Source: Astrocystis sublimbata (lineage: Eukaryota; Ascomycota; Sordariomycetes; Xylariales; Xylariaceae). From it: 64,000 nucleotides of DNA. Of this stretch, positions 36,765-49,050 are shown piece by piece; position 1 is the first letter of the stretch; every line of letters starts with the position of its first letter. The stretch lies in the NCBI GenBank assembly GCA_022453515.1, contig JAJNNY010000025.1, forward strand, positions 1-64,000. The letters run 5' to 3'. The position numbers and the translations under genes were made by a program. Under the pieces are notes generated by a model that was not told the origin of the DNA, searched no databases, and saw nothing but the letters and a program-made list of their open reading frames with translations.

Positions 36765-39479
36765 TTCGAGGGATGTAACAATGGTATCAAACCATTGGAC
36801 CTGGACGCGAACCTATGTTGGAATCGGCATGGGAAGGTTCGAGATATAGTATATTAGTGACGATATTGTGATGTGAATTGGAGAATATTCATGTCGTGTC
36901 CAGTAACTCCTTCTATTCCCGCGCCCGTCGCCCTTCGGTAGCTCGCTTCATCCCAAGTAAGTGAATACGAGCCAGACATGACGTCGCATGTTCTCCGCTG
37001 ACAGCCAAACACGATGGACTCATCCGGCGAGGCAGACACAGCACAAAATTCAAGGTACATATCCCTGGCGGATATTCTAGACTAGATGACTTCCATGGTT
37101 TCTATGAAATGCCCGAGCCATGCATCACGCACAATAGCCGAGAAGGCCTTTCGTACCTTCGAAGTAAGCGTATAATGTAGAATATATTCCCCTCGTCCTA
37201 GACTACCTATCGTATAACCAAAAAAACTACTTGAATCATTACTATACAACCAGGTAATAATCAAGTAAGAAATAATATATATTACTTTCTGTATAGTGTT
37301 GCTCTTTATTATAATGGCTGAACTTGTGTTATATTTTCGTATCACACATGTGGGCTAGAAACCCCTCGATCACTAAGATTACTGAAAAGGTCTCATTTAT
37401 TTTACGTCGCGCCTCGCCCGGACAGCAATTAAGACCGACAGCTAAGAAGCATCAGTTTAGTCTTACATATCACCTTCCTCGTATATGCGACCGAGCTCAA
37501 GCATCGGGCATGGGTACGGGTTTCTACCACACCGAGCCATCGGTGCCCGGCCTTTACCAAGGACGACCGTTGTTGTATCACTTCTCTGATTGCTTCATGA
37601 TGTAGATGCCGGCGTGCTTACCTGGCATCTGTTTTTACGAACCTGGGAAAGACTAAGATTCTTCATGGACAAACTAGACACCACACACACCCACGTATTT
37701 GCGGACAGGAAATCATTGCCATATTTTATGCCAAACAAGTACTGCATCCAAGTCGAACAGCCGACAGAGACAAATAGGTCCAGGGGATCTTCGCTTCTGC
37801 TTCAAGCTACGCTATGACATGAAAACCCCCCCTTTTTTTTCATACATGGGCCCTCTAGAATAATGATCGTAACCATAAAAGCACGTTGCAAGCTACTAGA
37901 TTGGCATATTTTGCACTTGTGAAGGCGATCTCAAGATTCTGCAAGCTGAAACTTTAGACTTATGATCCCCGGCTTCCTATACAGGCTGTTTAAACTTCGC
38001 GAAAAGTTAACCAGATCCACCACATACGTCGCAACACTGTGCTACTATTATATATCACTGGTGTTGTTAGGCAGGTACCAGTCACAGTGTATTATAAAGA
38101 TCCCTCACGGCTAAGGCCAGGTCTCTAGATTCCTCCATTCTACTCGTACATCCCACTTTTGGGTGTGGGCAATACACCCCAATACAGTGTCTTTATAAGC
38201 GTAACTAGGACCAGATGCCGATAATTATGCAGACATCAATTGGCGTCATCATTTAGATACCTTCATTCTACTTGACAATCGGAATGATACAAAGCACATA
38301 CGCAACGATGTGAATGCGCCGTCTGGTGGAAATTAGCTACATTTCTTAATCATTCCTAGTGACACGGTATAACAATAATCACCTGTCACGGAGAAGTGGA
38401 TCTATACTACGTCCCTTAGGTAACCTGATCAGGTGACTAGTACTCCATACGCTCACACTTATAAATAGCTACTTTCTGTTCCTTTTGTACACTTAGAAAC
38501 TTACCTTAGAGATCATCTGAATCTACGTCTATGAGCTCCCTACTAGAGACTGCACTGGCTTTACTTCCATGAGCTATCACGTGCCCTCATACGTGACATC
38601 ACCGAATATTGCTTTGACTACCTCGTTGGCAGACTTAGGGTCTTGTTGGGTTACTACACGTCTCCAGTCAGGCGGGTCGATTTTGCATCCAATAAGACAT
38701 CCATAAACAGTTGCATGTTGCTCCATTTCTTCAACGAGTATTGTGGCAAATTGCCCAAAGCATCAGCTAACCGCGGAAGAGCGTGCTTACATTTCACCAT
38801 TTCACCATCCATTCCGTCCGGATGTCCCTTTATGGGTCCAGGTAGAGACTGTGAAAGAAATTCATGACAACTAGCACCCGGGAGTTCGTAGATCAGATCA
38901 GCAAAGTTGAGGGAAACCACAGTAGATCACATAATGGCAGTGTTTGCAACTCACAATCTGATATGTTTTACCAGGATCTGGGCTCTGAGATAGATATAGA
39001 ATTAGTCAGCTGGTCATGACAGATGCCTTCCATCTCCTTGAGTTGTGATTAAATAAGTACGAATCCCTCCGGACCTGAGAGTAAATACCCACTGCGGAGA
39101 CTTCTCTTAAAGGCACCTTACCACGTCTTCAAGAATGATCGGGTTATTGTTGTGGCGAGCAACGCTTGTTCGAGGCAATACCAAGGGAGGGCCTTTGTCC
39201 TATTTAGTGGATAGAAAATATTCCGATTGCGCAAGTGGTGGGCTTCACCTACACGGTCTACATGGAATTTATTGGTTCCTGTTGAGCATGATGTTTAACG
39301 TGGATCAAGAGGCAAACTTTTACAAAGCAACGGCCGCTGAAACTGTGGAATTTCATCAGCTGATTGTACGATTAAAGGGGTCCAAATACGATGGCTGAAA
39401 CTTCTGTTTCGGTAGCATGACGGCTTTCCATAGGGTTGCCGCAGTATTTGCACATGAGTTAACAATGGGATGACAATCG
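36765..39479. other. Left flank of the transposon nest, no gene recognised
   Basis: Composition drifts towards AT from about 37080. Short frames are present (for example minus 38654-38920, 88 codons, and plus 39135-39398, 87 codons) without a family match. They could be remnants of a decayed gene, but I cannot support one. Confidence 0.4.
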
Positions 39480-40326
39480 ATATCTTTTGATATTTTTAAA
39501 TGTTGGAATTAGGGTAGCTAATATATAAGTAGCTAGTACAACCTATACACGCCTATATAAGTAGAAACAGTACTACACCTTATATAACCTAGATCTAGTC
39601 CTTACGTAATATATTATATTTACTTATATAGCTTATAATTTAATAAGTTATAAGCCTAGAAGCTTATTACTTAACAACCCTTTAAATTTATTAAATTCTA
39701 TAATTTATATTATTTATTTAAAATATAGATTTATTAAATTCTATAATTTATACTACTTATTTATTATTTTAATAGTAGTTTTTATTATTAATTTTTTTAA
39801 GTTAAAACTATTAAAATATTATTATTAAGATATAATAGGTAATAAGTTATATATTAAATAATTAAATACTATTATAAAAGTATACTTTATTATTATTATT
39901 TAAAAAAACCATTATTTATTATATTCTGATATTATTTTATTTTTTAAAATCCCTTTTTATTACTTTTTATTATTATTTTTATTAAAAATTATTACTAAAT
40001 TTATTAACAAAAACTATTTTTAACTTATTTATATATATATACAAACTATAATAATTCCTAAGAAACCTTAAACCCGAATTACTTAGTTAATAATATTTAA
40101 ACTTTTATATTAAAATTAATTAAACTAAAAATTATAAATTAAAATAAATAAATAATAATATAAATAATAAAATCTAAACAAAAATCTATTAAGTAATATT
40201 TTTTATTTTAACTAATTTTATTTATAAAAATATAAAAAACCATAACGTGGTTTATAAGCAGGTCGGCCACTTTTTACCGCGATATGACTTTCTATTTTTA
40301 ACGCATCTTTATTCTATAATAAAACA

Positions 40327-41416
40327 ATGTTTGCCTTAATTCAAGAAGCTAGAATTCTCCTTGCTATCGAAGCCATTCGTTCCTCTAAAAAAATCAGCAT
40401 TCGACGCGCTTCCGAAATCTACAACGTCGCGCGTTCGTTAATACAGGACAGAATAAACGGCCGTACTACCCAAGGCGATATTCGCGCCAATAATCATAAT
40501 CTAGATGCAATTAAAGAGGAAATCGTTCTTAGTTATATTATCGACCTAGATAACCGAGGATACTCGCCTAACTATGCTAGCATTAAAGATATGGCCGATC
40601 ATCTGCGGAAAGCACGCGACGCGCCACCCGTTGGCAAGCACTGGGCGAGAAACTTCGTCAACCGCCATCCAGAGCTCAAAACACGCTATACGCGTGGTTA
40701 CGACTTCCAGAGGGCCTTATGCGAAGATCCTAACATTATAAGCGCGTGGTTTGAACGTTTCTAGCGCGTAAAAGCCAAATTCGGTATCCACGATGATGAC
40801 GTATGGAACTTCGACGAGACCGGCTTTATGATGGGCATTATCTCGTCCTGCATGGTAGTTACGCGCACCGATCGATGTGGCAAGCGTAAAGCAGTGCAGC
40901 CTGGCAATCGGGAATGGGCAACTGCGATTTGTGCCATTAATTCTCGCGGGCTATTTATCCCGCTGTATATTATCCTCTAAGGCATCAACCACCTCGAGCC
41001 TTGGTTCCGAGATTGCGATATTCCGGGCACTTGGCAATTCTATATAAGTGCCAACGGGTGGACTATAAACGAAATAGGCCTCGACTGGGTTAAACATTTT
41101 AATAAACACTCTATATTGACCCGTATCAGTATATATCGTTTGTTAGTGTTAGACTAGTACGAGAGCCACGTTTTAGTTAAATTTAAAGAGTATTATAAAG
41201 AGAATAAAAATATTATAATTCCCCTGCCTTTACATTTGTCTCACATTACCCAGCTACTTAATATTAGGCTTTACAGCCCGTTAAAGCGGAAGTATAGCAA
41301 CCATATCTTAGATTTTGTTAAGTCACATATTAACCATATTACTAAGTCTAAGTTCCTTATTATATTTCGTACTTTGTTCTTAGAGGTTTTTATAGAATTT
41401 AATATCCTAGGCGGCT
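40327..41416 (+). pseudogene. Fot1/pogo-type DDE transposase, N-terminal and central part (broken)
   Basis: Tc1/mariner superfamily transposase of the fungal Fot1/Pot2 (pogo) group. The ATG at 40327 opens with a Psq-type helix-turn-helix (MFALIQEARILLAIEAI.., ASEIYNVARSLIQDRING), then a CENP-B-like segment (VGKHWARNFVNRHPEL). The DDE region follows: WNFDETGF (first Asp), the TRTDRCGKR..VQPGNREWAT segment, GLFIPLYIIL, and a Leu-Asp-stop-Tyr-Glu-Ser-His segment holding the second Asp. In-frame stops at 40762 (TAG), 40978 (TAA) and about 41149 (TAG) replace likely Gln or Trp codons, so it is inactive. The frame is cut at 41416 by the chromovirus insertion and resumes at 48429. A possible inverted-repeat start lies near 40244 (ACGTGGTTTATAAGCAGGTCGG), but the other end was not found. 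Confidence 0.85.
41412..41416. repeat. Target-site duplication CGGCT, left copy
   Basis: Five bases directly before the left LTR of the chromovirus, identical to the five directly after its right LTR (48429-48433). Confidence 0.92.
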
Positions 41417-41906
41417 TGTAACGACTGCTCTATCCTTAATACGGAGTATAGGGTAGAGAAGGGGTTTTAGTGGGTATATGTTCCTAAGGATAAGGGCTAA
41501 GCTTATAACAAAGGATCGCTGAGCAATATAAGGTATCGTTTACTAAGTTGTTAGGAGGTTACTCCTATTCTAAGAACTGTTGGTATGCTTAGATTAAATA
41601 GTGAAGTAAGGAAAGATTAGATATATAGGAATGCTGTTGAGGCTATATAGTATTTCCTTCCTTTATATAACTGTTGGATTACTGTTGCTTCTGTGATCCT
41701 GGATTACTGGGATTACTGCGATCCAAGTGAGCCTGGCTCCACTGGATCACTATTTTTTTTATGATCCCTAAGGTTTTTTGTCATGTGACCCTTTAACTTT
41801 TTTTCCCGTATATTCTTTTATTTATAGTGAGCTTTACTTGACTCCGCTGGGATATGCTTTTGCGCTAGGCCTTTCTAACTGGTCCGTACGTTGTTGGTCC
41901 GTAATA
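41417..41906 (-). repeat. LTR (3' LTR in element orientation)
   Basis: 490 bp, starting TGTAACGACTGC on the + strand and ending GTAATA, where the other copy has GTAACA. Compared by eye with 47939-48428, nearly all differences are transitions, with T here where the other copy has C at many sites. Confidence 0.92.
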
Positions 41907-41922
41907 TTATCCCTCTCTTTCT
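41907..41922 (-). other. Polypurine tract of the chromovirus
   Basis: On the minus strand AGAAAGAGAGGGATAA sits directly against the 3' LTR. This is the position and composition of the plus-strand primer. The same 16 bases occur at 50867-50882 in the second element. Confidence 0.8.
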
Positions 41923-41980
41923 GTTTTTGTTGTTTTTAATAATCTTTTTTCCTGTAAGTTATTTTCTCCTCCTTCTTACG

Positions 41981-42595
41981 ATGCCTGATCGTGTAACGAA
42001 ATCGCGCAAATCTCGCGAGCGGTCTTCTTTCCGTGCTTTTGCTGAAGCTAATGGGGTGGTAGCCGATATGCCATGTATTTACTGTTTTTAATATAGCTTT
42101 TCCTCCTTTTGTTGCATTTTTGAAAATTCTTTTTGTTGTTAGGAGTGTATCTGTTGTGGGCGATTGTGTAATAGTGTCCTAGTGGCTTCTTTTTTGTCTC
42201 GCGTTATTAAGTAATAAAAGAGATTAGATACGGAAGAGTCCGAGGCTAGTAATTAACTACTAGTTTTTCACGAATAGCTAGCGGTCCTTTAGTCCCAATT
42301 GGCTTTTGCTGCTAGTCGGTTATTTCGGATTTGTAAAATTTGTGTAAGAGTGAAGGATCGTGGTGCTGAGCTTTTTTAGCGTGGAATGATTGAACTTGAT
42401 CGGGAGGACGATATCCTCCCTGTTTTAGACAGTTATAAGCGCTGTCTTATTTCCGACCTTTAGGATGCTGGGGTTGCTCCTGGTATTGATTGGTCTTCTT
42501 TCGGCTTGGGCGAGGATTTCTTGGGTGATTTCTTTGGCCCTTTGGTTGTGGTTGGTCAGGGTGCTGGCGGTGAAACTGGTTCACCTTCTGGCTAG
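41981..42595 (+). pseudogene. Antisense accessory ORF of the chromovirus (cysteine-rich, RIP-broken)
   Basis: A 205-codon frame running opposite to gag-pol, between the polypurine tract and the end of pol. It begins with ATG at 41981 (MPDRVTKSRKSRERSSFRAF), followed by ADMPCIYCF, a Cys-rich stretch with C-x2-C and CxxCC groups, a basic/heptad-like middle, and an acidic end with WSSFGLGEDFLGDFFGP and GGETGSPSG before the stop. One frame stays readable throughout but has nine internal TAA/TAG stops and no TGA, as expected if Gln codons were mutated by C-to-T changes at CpA. Its last 149 bp overlap the pol 3' end on the other strand. A homologue exists in the second element at 50166-50771. Function is unknown; the Cys pattern suggests zinc binding, by inference. 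Confidence 0.75.
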
Positions 42596-45500
42596 CCTTT
42601 TGTAAGTGTTTTTTAGGTTCCTATATGTTTTCTGTATGTAAGTATTCTTTTTATTTTATTAGGTATTCGAACGTGTTTTTGTTCTGATGTGAATTTAGTA
42701 TTTTTTCGACTTCGAATTTTTTGCGATCGGGTTCTGTTTCGAGCTTAGTTTCGAGCTTGGCGTTATTGGGTGCTTTTTTTAGTAAGGAGATGTGGAATAC
42801 CGGGTGTCTCCTTATTCCTTTGGGTAGTTTAAGCAGGTAGTTTAATTTTGATCTGATTTTTTTAATCTCGAATGGTCTAATCCATTTGAAGTCTAATTTT
42901 TCGCTTGGTTTTTTTGTTTCGATGTTTCGTTTTAAGAGATAGATTTTATCTCCCTCCTTTAAGGTTGGCTTTAATAACCTGTTTTTATTATAATAGGTTT
43001 TTATTTGTTCCTGGATGAACGTGAGTTTTTGTTGTAGTTTCTGTTATAGGCCTAAGGCTGTCTTGGTTTGATTTTCTGCTTGAGGTGCTGTGATTCCCGG
43101 AATCGCGGTTTTTTCTTCTGGGTTGAACCCATAGTTCGCCTTGAAGGGTGATATTTTTATAGACTTGTTAACTGAGCTGTTGTAGGTATATTCTGCTGCT
43201 AGTAATAACTTAACCCAGTTGTTTTGTTGTTTGTTGAGGTAGTATTGGAGGTACTGTTTTAGCGTTTGATTTAGCTTTTCTGTCTGTCCGTCTGTCTAAG
43301 GGTGGTAAGCTATAAACATTCTGTGCTTAACCCCTAATGCTTTTATAAGTGATTGCCAGTATTTGGAAGCCATTGTGCTTCTTTGATTAGTAATGATTTT
43401 TTCTAGGAATCTGTGCTTGCTAAAGACATGCTTTAGAATAGTGTATCTAAGTTCTTCTACAGTGCTTGCTTTTTTGTAGGGTATAAAAAGCCTGTACTTG
43501 GTAAGTCTTTCTGCTATGACTAAGATAGAGTCGAACTCTACTCCTATTATTGGTTCTTTAGACCTGGGTAGTTTCATAATAAAGTCGAACGTGATTATTT
43601 TCTATGCCTTGTCTGGTAGTTTGATCGGGTTTAATAGTCCGTATAGCTTATGTTGTGATATTTTTGCTTTTTGATATATATTGTATTTCTTAATAACTTG
43701 TCTGACATAGTTCTTTATGCCTAAGAATCCGTAGTATTGTTTCAATCTTTGATAGGTTTTAAAGACTCCCTGGTGTCCTACTAAGGGGTACTTATGTATT
43801 TCTTGTACTAGTTTTGTACAGAATTCGTCTGGTATATATAGTTTCCTTTTATAGTTTTTATACATCTGATTATTATGATCTGGGGATTGATTTTAACTCT
43901 TAAGGAATTCTTTGATTTATTGTGTCTATTTGTTATGGTTAATCCTTATGGCTACACTAATCTGTAGTGTACGGTCGTTATTTTTTTCGAATATTTGTAT
44001 AGCTCCTACCACTATAAGTCCATCTTCCTTATTGCCCTACAATAGGATCTGGCTTTTCTTTTCGCCTGTTTGTTTATAGTTACTTCTTTAATTCAGAATG
44101 TTAGCCCGGATATTCTTTTTTCTTTTAACATAAATAATTTTGAAATTAAACTGCGATAGGAATTCTGCCTATCGTATTTATCGTTTGTTTAATATTTTAG
44201 TGGTTATAAAGGTTGTAAGGTTTTTGTGATCCGAGTAGACTTTTACTAGTTGTTCCGAGCTATAGAAATAATATTCCTATTCTTCGAATACTCGGATAAT
44301 AGCTATGAGTTCTTTGTTTAAGATTAGGTAGTTTATTTATAGTCCTAAGAACTTTATTAAGAAGAATACTACTAGATGTAGTTTTCTATTCTTATCTCGT
44401 TAACCTAGTTATCTACCTATTGTATCGTTACATATGTTAACTTCGATTTTAAATTCCTTGTCTGGATTAGGTAATCGTAATACTGGATCTAATAATACTT
44501 TCTCCTTTAGTATATTAAACGCCTGTTGTTCTACCTCTGTCTATCGGAATTCGTTGTTTTTCTTTGTAAGGTTTATAAGGGGTGTGGCGATTTTCCTAAA
44601 TCTAGCAATGAGAGCTCGGACGTAGTTCGTAAATCCTACGAACGCCTGTACGTCTGTAATGCTTTTTGGTACTGGCTAATTCCTTATTGCTTCGATTTTC
44701 GCGTTTTGGATTCGTACTTTTCCTAGAGTAATCGTGAATCCCAGAAAGTCCACTTTCTGCTTATGAAATTTGCTTTTTTTAGTGTTCACTTTTAATTTGG
44801 CGTCTTGTAGTGCCGTAAGCACTTATTGGATATGTCCCTTATGTTCTTCCATGGTTTCTGAATAGATTAGGATGTTATTAAGGTATATTATCACGAATTT
44901 ATCGAGAAATTCGCGTAGTATATCTGTAATCATGGCTTGGAAGCTTGCTGGTATATTAGTAAGCCCGAATGGTATTACCAGGTATTTGTATAACCCGTAA
45001 GGTGTTCCGAATGCCGTTTTTTCTTTGTTGCTTTTAGCGATTCGTAGTTTGTGATATAATTTTGGTAAATCTAAAGCGGTGAACCATCTGGCTTTATATA
45101 ATCTATCTCGTAGGTTGTTGATTCTTGGTAACGGTCCTGCGAATTTCTTGGTTTTTGTATTTATATCTCTGTAATTAACATATAGCTTCCATTTAGGCTT
45201 GCCGTTTTTGCCTGGTTTCTTGGGTACCTATAGAATCGGTGATCTCGCTAATAATTCTGATTTTCGTATGTACCCCCTGGCTAGGTTTTTTCGCAGATAT
45301 TCGTCCAATTCTTACAGTTGTTTACGGTTTATGTGGTATAATGCTTAGTGTTTTAGGGTCTCGCCTTCCTTGATTGGAATATAGTGATCCTATCTACTGT
45401 ACTCTGGTAATCCTATTTCCGTTAGTTGTGCTTTAAACAGGTCGCTGAATTCTTGGTACTGTTCCGGTAACTTATCCGTTAGTATTGGCTTAGGCTTTTT

Positions 45501-47857
45501 GATTAATAAATAAATGCTAAGTGCCTTTATAGATTTGCGTGAGTTCTTTCCAATAGATTCCTTAGAGGCTAAATTTTTTTTTAGTATATCCTATTAAAGC
45601 TGGCCGGTGTTTTAATTCATTTTGGGATTGCTTACCTGCAACTAGGGTATTTTTAAAATAATATTGTGCCTGGATATTTCTATAATATTAAGCTTAAGCT
45701 GTTTTTTGTGACCCTGGATATTAAAAGGAAGTTCTATAGTTTCCCTTCTAATAATCCTTTGATTGTATGTTATATGACTACTATTAACGGTTGTAAGTGG
45801 GTAGGGGTTGTCCTTAAGCTTTTATTCTAGGTCAAGCTTATTGACAATTTTTAGTAAGATGAAGTTTGCTTGTACGCCTGTGTTAATCATGGCTGCTAAC
45901 TTTTTTCTATTGTATTGTAATTTTATTGTGAGTTGTGTAGATATCTCTGTGTTTGTAGCGCATAACGACTTTTCGATGCTTTAAGTTAGTTATTGTTGTT
46001 TTACAACTGTTTTTTGTTGTTTTTTGATTGTTATGCTATATGTTGTTGGTTTTTGCCCTTTATGGCCTGGACCTTTTCTGTATAGTTCCGTAGCTCTTCT
46101 TTGGACCATATTGGTTTTCTATCTAGTATTGCTATGACTAGTGGTTTGGAGTCCTGACTCCTTTGTACAGGTGTTTTGTATATGAGTTGTTTCTATCGAG
46201 CCTTTTTGTTAGCTTTGTTTTTCTTTCTCTAGTTCCTCGCTTTCTTATATGCGTGGATTTTGTAGTAGTTGCTAATACACTCTTTTAACTTATCTCCCCC
46301 TAGAAAGCATTCTTTAGGCCATATGGGGTCTGATTCGAATAGATAAAATCCTCTAGGGTCGTAGTAAGTAACTACTAGTTGTCCTATTTCGTTTTTTTAG
46401 TATGGTCTATCTATTGGTTTTCTATTGATCCGTTTTAAAAACCAGTTGTTTTAGATCTTTTTAACTATATGTTTATTATATCGATATACTATATAGGATA
46501 CCTAGGAGATTTTTTTATATTCTGGATTCTTTAGTACTAGTATCTTTTTTCTATTTATTATGGTTCTATCGTATAAGTAGCTCTGTGATACATATCCTGC
46601 TATGTATCGTGGCGTCTCGAGAGTGTTGGTTCCTATCCCTATAATTAGTGGGTGGTTTTTTATTCGTTGTATTTCCTAAAGTCGATCTTATAATCTATAC
46701 TCGGGTATTATTTCTAGAGTTGTTAGTTCAGTCTTTCTGACTTCTTGTTCTTCTTGTTCTTGATTGGTTATAAGGGTGTCTCCCTGTTGTATGGATTTGG
46801 CTACTGAGTGTTTAATTCTTTCGAACTCAGTCTGGTGTTTATATTAATCGTATGCGTAGCTTATGTCTTTGGGACATGACTCGCCTTCTGGCTAGTCCCT
46901 ATTTTTAACTATTGGTGTACTGCTTATGTGTATTATTGCGATCTATTGCGTACCGTTTTTGGCTACCGATGCTTGTTTTCCTTCGGGTACTCTTTTGTTC
47001 TTTCGTTCCCTTTGGGGTTTAGGGTATTTTTGTGTATAATGTCCTATTTGTTGGCAATTGTAACATTTGACTTGCTTGAGGTCTTTTTCTGCGGCGTCAA
47101 CCTCCATTGGGCCTGGGTGTGTTCCTGTGGCCGTGGATTGGTTCCTTTGTGCCTTCTTGGTGTTGGCCATATACGTGGCTCCTTTCCCTCGTTTTTGCAT
47201 GCGTCTTTCGTACAGACGATTGTCGATTTTGATTGCCGATGCAATGTAGTTATGTAGTTCCTTTGGTTGTTCGATTCGGAATAACTCGTTTTGGACTTCG
47301 TCCTTTAGTCCCTTATAGAATACGGATATTAGGTTGTTGTTGTTATTCTAAGTTGTGAGTGCGAGCATTTTTTTGAACTCGGTGGCGTACTTGCTAGCTG
47401 ACCTAGTCTGTTGTAGGTCTAGTAGCCTTCGTTCTGCTCGTCTTTCGGCTTCTGGATTACTATACATATCCGTAAGGGCCTTTTCGAATCCCTTTATATC
47501 GGCGAATGCTTCTTTGGTGTCCTCTGACTAATTCTTTTCCTCGTCTTCGATGAATTCTTTCATTTTTGGCTCGAACCATTCCAGTGCTTCTCTAGTGAGG
47601 AATCCTGCTATGCAGAGGATCTTCTCTCCTTCCGAGGGAAAGTCCTCTCCGAAGTGCTATATATAGGCCTTGGCCTGGGTTAGGAATCCTTTTAACTGGT
47701 TTTGTTTCCCGTTGAATATGGTTGGTCGAGTTAGCTTGTAACGCTTTGGCTTGGATGTTGTAAGTAGTTGGTTTTCGAGCTATTTGTTGGCTTTGTCTAA
47801 CTGATTAATTCTTCTGTACAACTGGTCGATAATCTTTAGGACTTGTTTTTAAGTCAT
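42447..47857 (-). pseudogene. gag-pol of the chromovirus (inactivated)
   Basis: Gag begins at an ATG at 47857. It carries a retrotransposon gag domain (TRPTIFNGKQNQLKGFL.., ALEWFEPKMKEF) and a zinc knuckle near 47050 in which the last Cys is changed (CYNCQQIGHYTQKYP). Pol follows on the same strand: a protease with AMINTGVQANF, where DTG has become NTG; RT with YLNNILIYSE near 44885, where the catalytic YxDD has become YxNN; RNase H with VYSDHKNLTTF; integrase with an HHCC finger (VGHQGVFKTYQRLKQYY) and catalytic core (ITNQRSTMASKYWQSL, again Asp to Asn); and an integrase C-terminal domain (LPKGIRRHPVFHISLLKKAP) leading into a chromodomain (FEVEKIL.., EYLIK..). The frame ends at 42447. Stops are scattered throughout. 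Whether gag and pol were one frame cannot be decided from the decayed copy. Confidence 0.85.
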
Positions 47858-47938
47858 ATTGGGTGTCTGAGCTTGCGTAGCTATTACGTCCTATTGCTCA
47901 GCTTACTTCGTAGCTTAACTAAATAAGACTATTTAAAA

Positions 47939-48428
47939 TGTAACGATTGCTTTATTTTTAACACGGAATATAGGGTAGAGAAGGGGTCTTAGTGGGTATA
48001 TGTTCCTAAGGATAAGGGCTAAGCTTATAACAAAGGATTACTAAGCAATATAAGGTATCGTTTACTAAGTTGTCAGGAGGTTACTCCTATTCCAAGAACT
48101 GTTGGTATGCTTAGATTGAATAGTAAAGTAAGGAAAGACTAGATATATAGGAATGCCGTCGAGGCTATATAGTATTTCCTTCCTTTATACAACTGTTGGA
48201 TCACTGTTGCTTCCGTGATCCTGGATCACTGGGATTACTGCGATCCAAGTGAGCCTGGCTCCACTGGATCACTATTCTTTTCGTGATCCCTAAGGTTCCT
48301 TGTCACGTGACCCCTTGACCTTTTTTCCCGCATATTCTTCTATCCATAGTGAGCCCTATTTGACCCCGCTGGGATGTGCTTCTGCGCTAGGCCTTTCCAA
48401 CTGGTCCGTACGTTGTTGGTCCGTAACA
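47939..48428 (-). repeat. LTR (5' LTR in element orientation)
   Basis: 490 bp, + strand TGTAACGATTGC to GTAACA. It pairs with 41417-41906 and is followed directly by the duplication CGGCT. Confidence 0.92.
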
Positions 48429-48552
48429 CGGCTTTAGAGGGTCTGGTTTAATGTTTTTCGACCCTTAAGAAGTTATTTCGAAGCCCAATGTCCGCTTGAG
48501 GTCGCTGTTGCTAATTCCTGGTAGTTAAGAGCTGCCCGACTTTTGGGTTGCT
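48429..48552 (+). pseudogene. Fot1-type transposase, C-terminal continuation
   Basis: After the second CGGCT the interrupted transposase resumes in the same frame (GGFRGSGLMFFDP, stop, EVISKPNVRLRS). This corresponds to the C-terminal FDPxxVxxKLDVRLRTP region of Fot1-type transposases. Further in-frame stops (TAA) show the same decay. It is interrupted at 48552 by a solo LTR. A short possible continuation (TPKML) follows at about 49054-49070. Confidence 0.75.
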
Positions 48553-49050
48553 TGTTACGAACCAACAGGGCGCACGACCTGTTGAAGAGACCTAGCGCGA
48601 GAGGGGATAACCATGCCCAAGCTAGTAACGCAAGACGGGACCAGGAGACAAGCCACACGCCACGATAAGGCGCCACAAAGGTTACGTAATAGATAGGAGG
48701 ATCGGAAAGCGATCTAGATATCTAAGATCAGGGGATAGCTATACAATCTAGCTATCTAGGATCAAAAGATAGGAGAAATATTTTATAATTTATATAAAGA
48801 TATAAAAAAAAAAATACTATATAGTTTTAATAATATTCCTATATATTTAGTTTTATTTTATTTTATTATTTAATTTAAATATATTATTAGTTTTTAAAAT
48901 AGGAATAATTTCTTAATAATTTAATAAATAATACTTTATATTATTTAGCGATCCTTTATTATAAACTTAGCTTTTATTTTTAGGAATATAAACCTATTAA
49001 AACCCCTATTTTACCCTATACTTTGTATTATAGATAAAGCAGTTATTATA
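48553..49050 (+). repeat. Solo LTR of a related chromovirus
   Basis: 498 bp beginning TGTTACGAACCAAC and ending GTTATTATA (decayed from GTTGTTACA). It is flanked on both sides by TTGCT (48548-48552 and 49051-49055), so this is a complete insertion reduced to one LTR by recombination. The left end is GC-richer and less mutated than the right half. Confidence 0.8.

Larger units (their letters stand above)
41417..48428 (-). mobile_element. Ty3/gypsy chromovirus retrotransposon, full length, RIP-inactivated
   Basis: A 7,012-bp element bounded by two 490-bp LTRs (41417-41906 and 47939-48428) and a 5-bp target duplication CGGCT. The gag-pol strand is minus: gag (about 47857-46943), protease near 45890, reverse transcriptase about 45300-44750, RNase H near 44250, integrase 43865-43296 and a C-terminal chromodomain near 42650, the gypsy order. 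A further frame lies on the opposite strand at 41981-42595. It is inserted inside a Fot1-type transposase gene, whose frame continues across the duplication. Key residues are destroyed by G-to-A/C-to-T changes, so it cannot move by itself. Confidence 0.92.
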
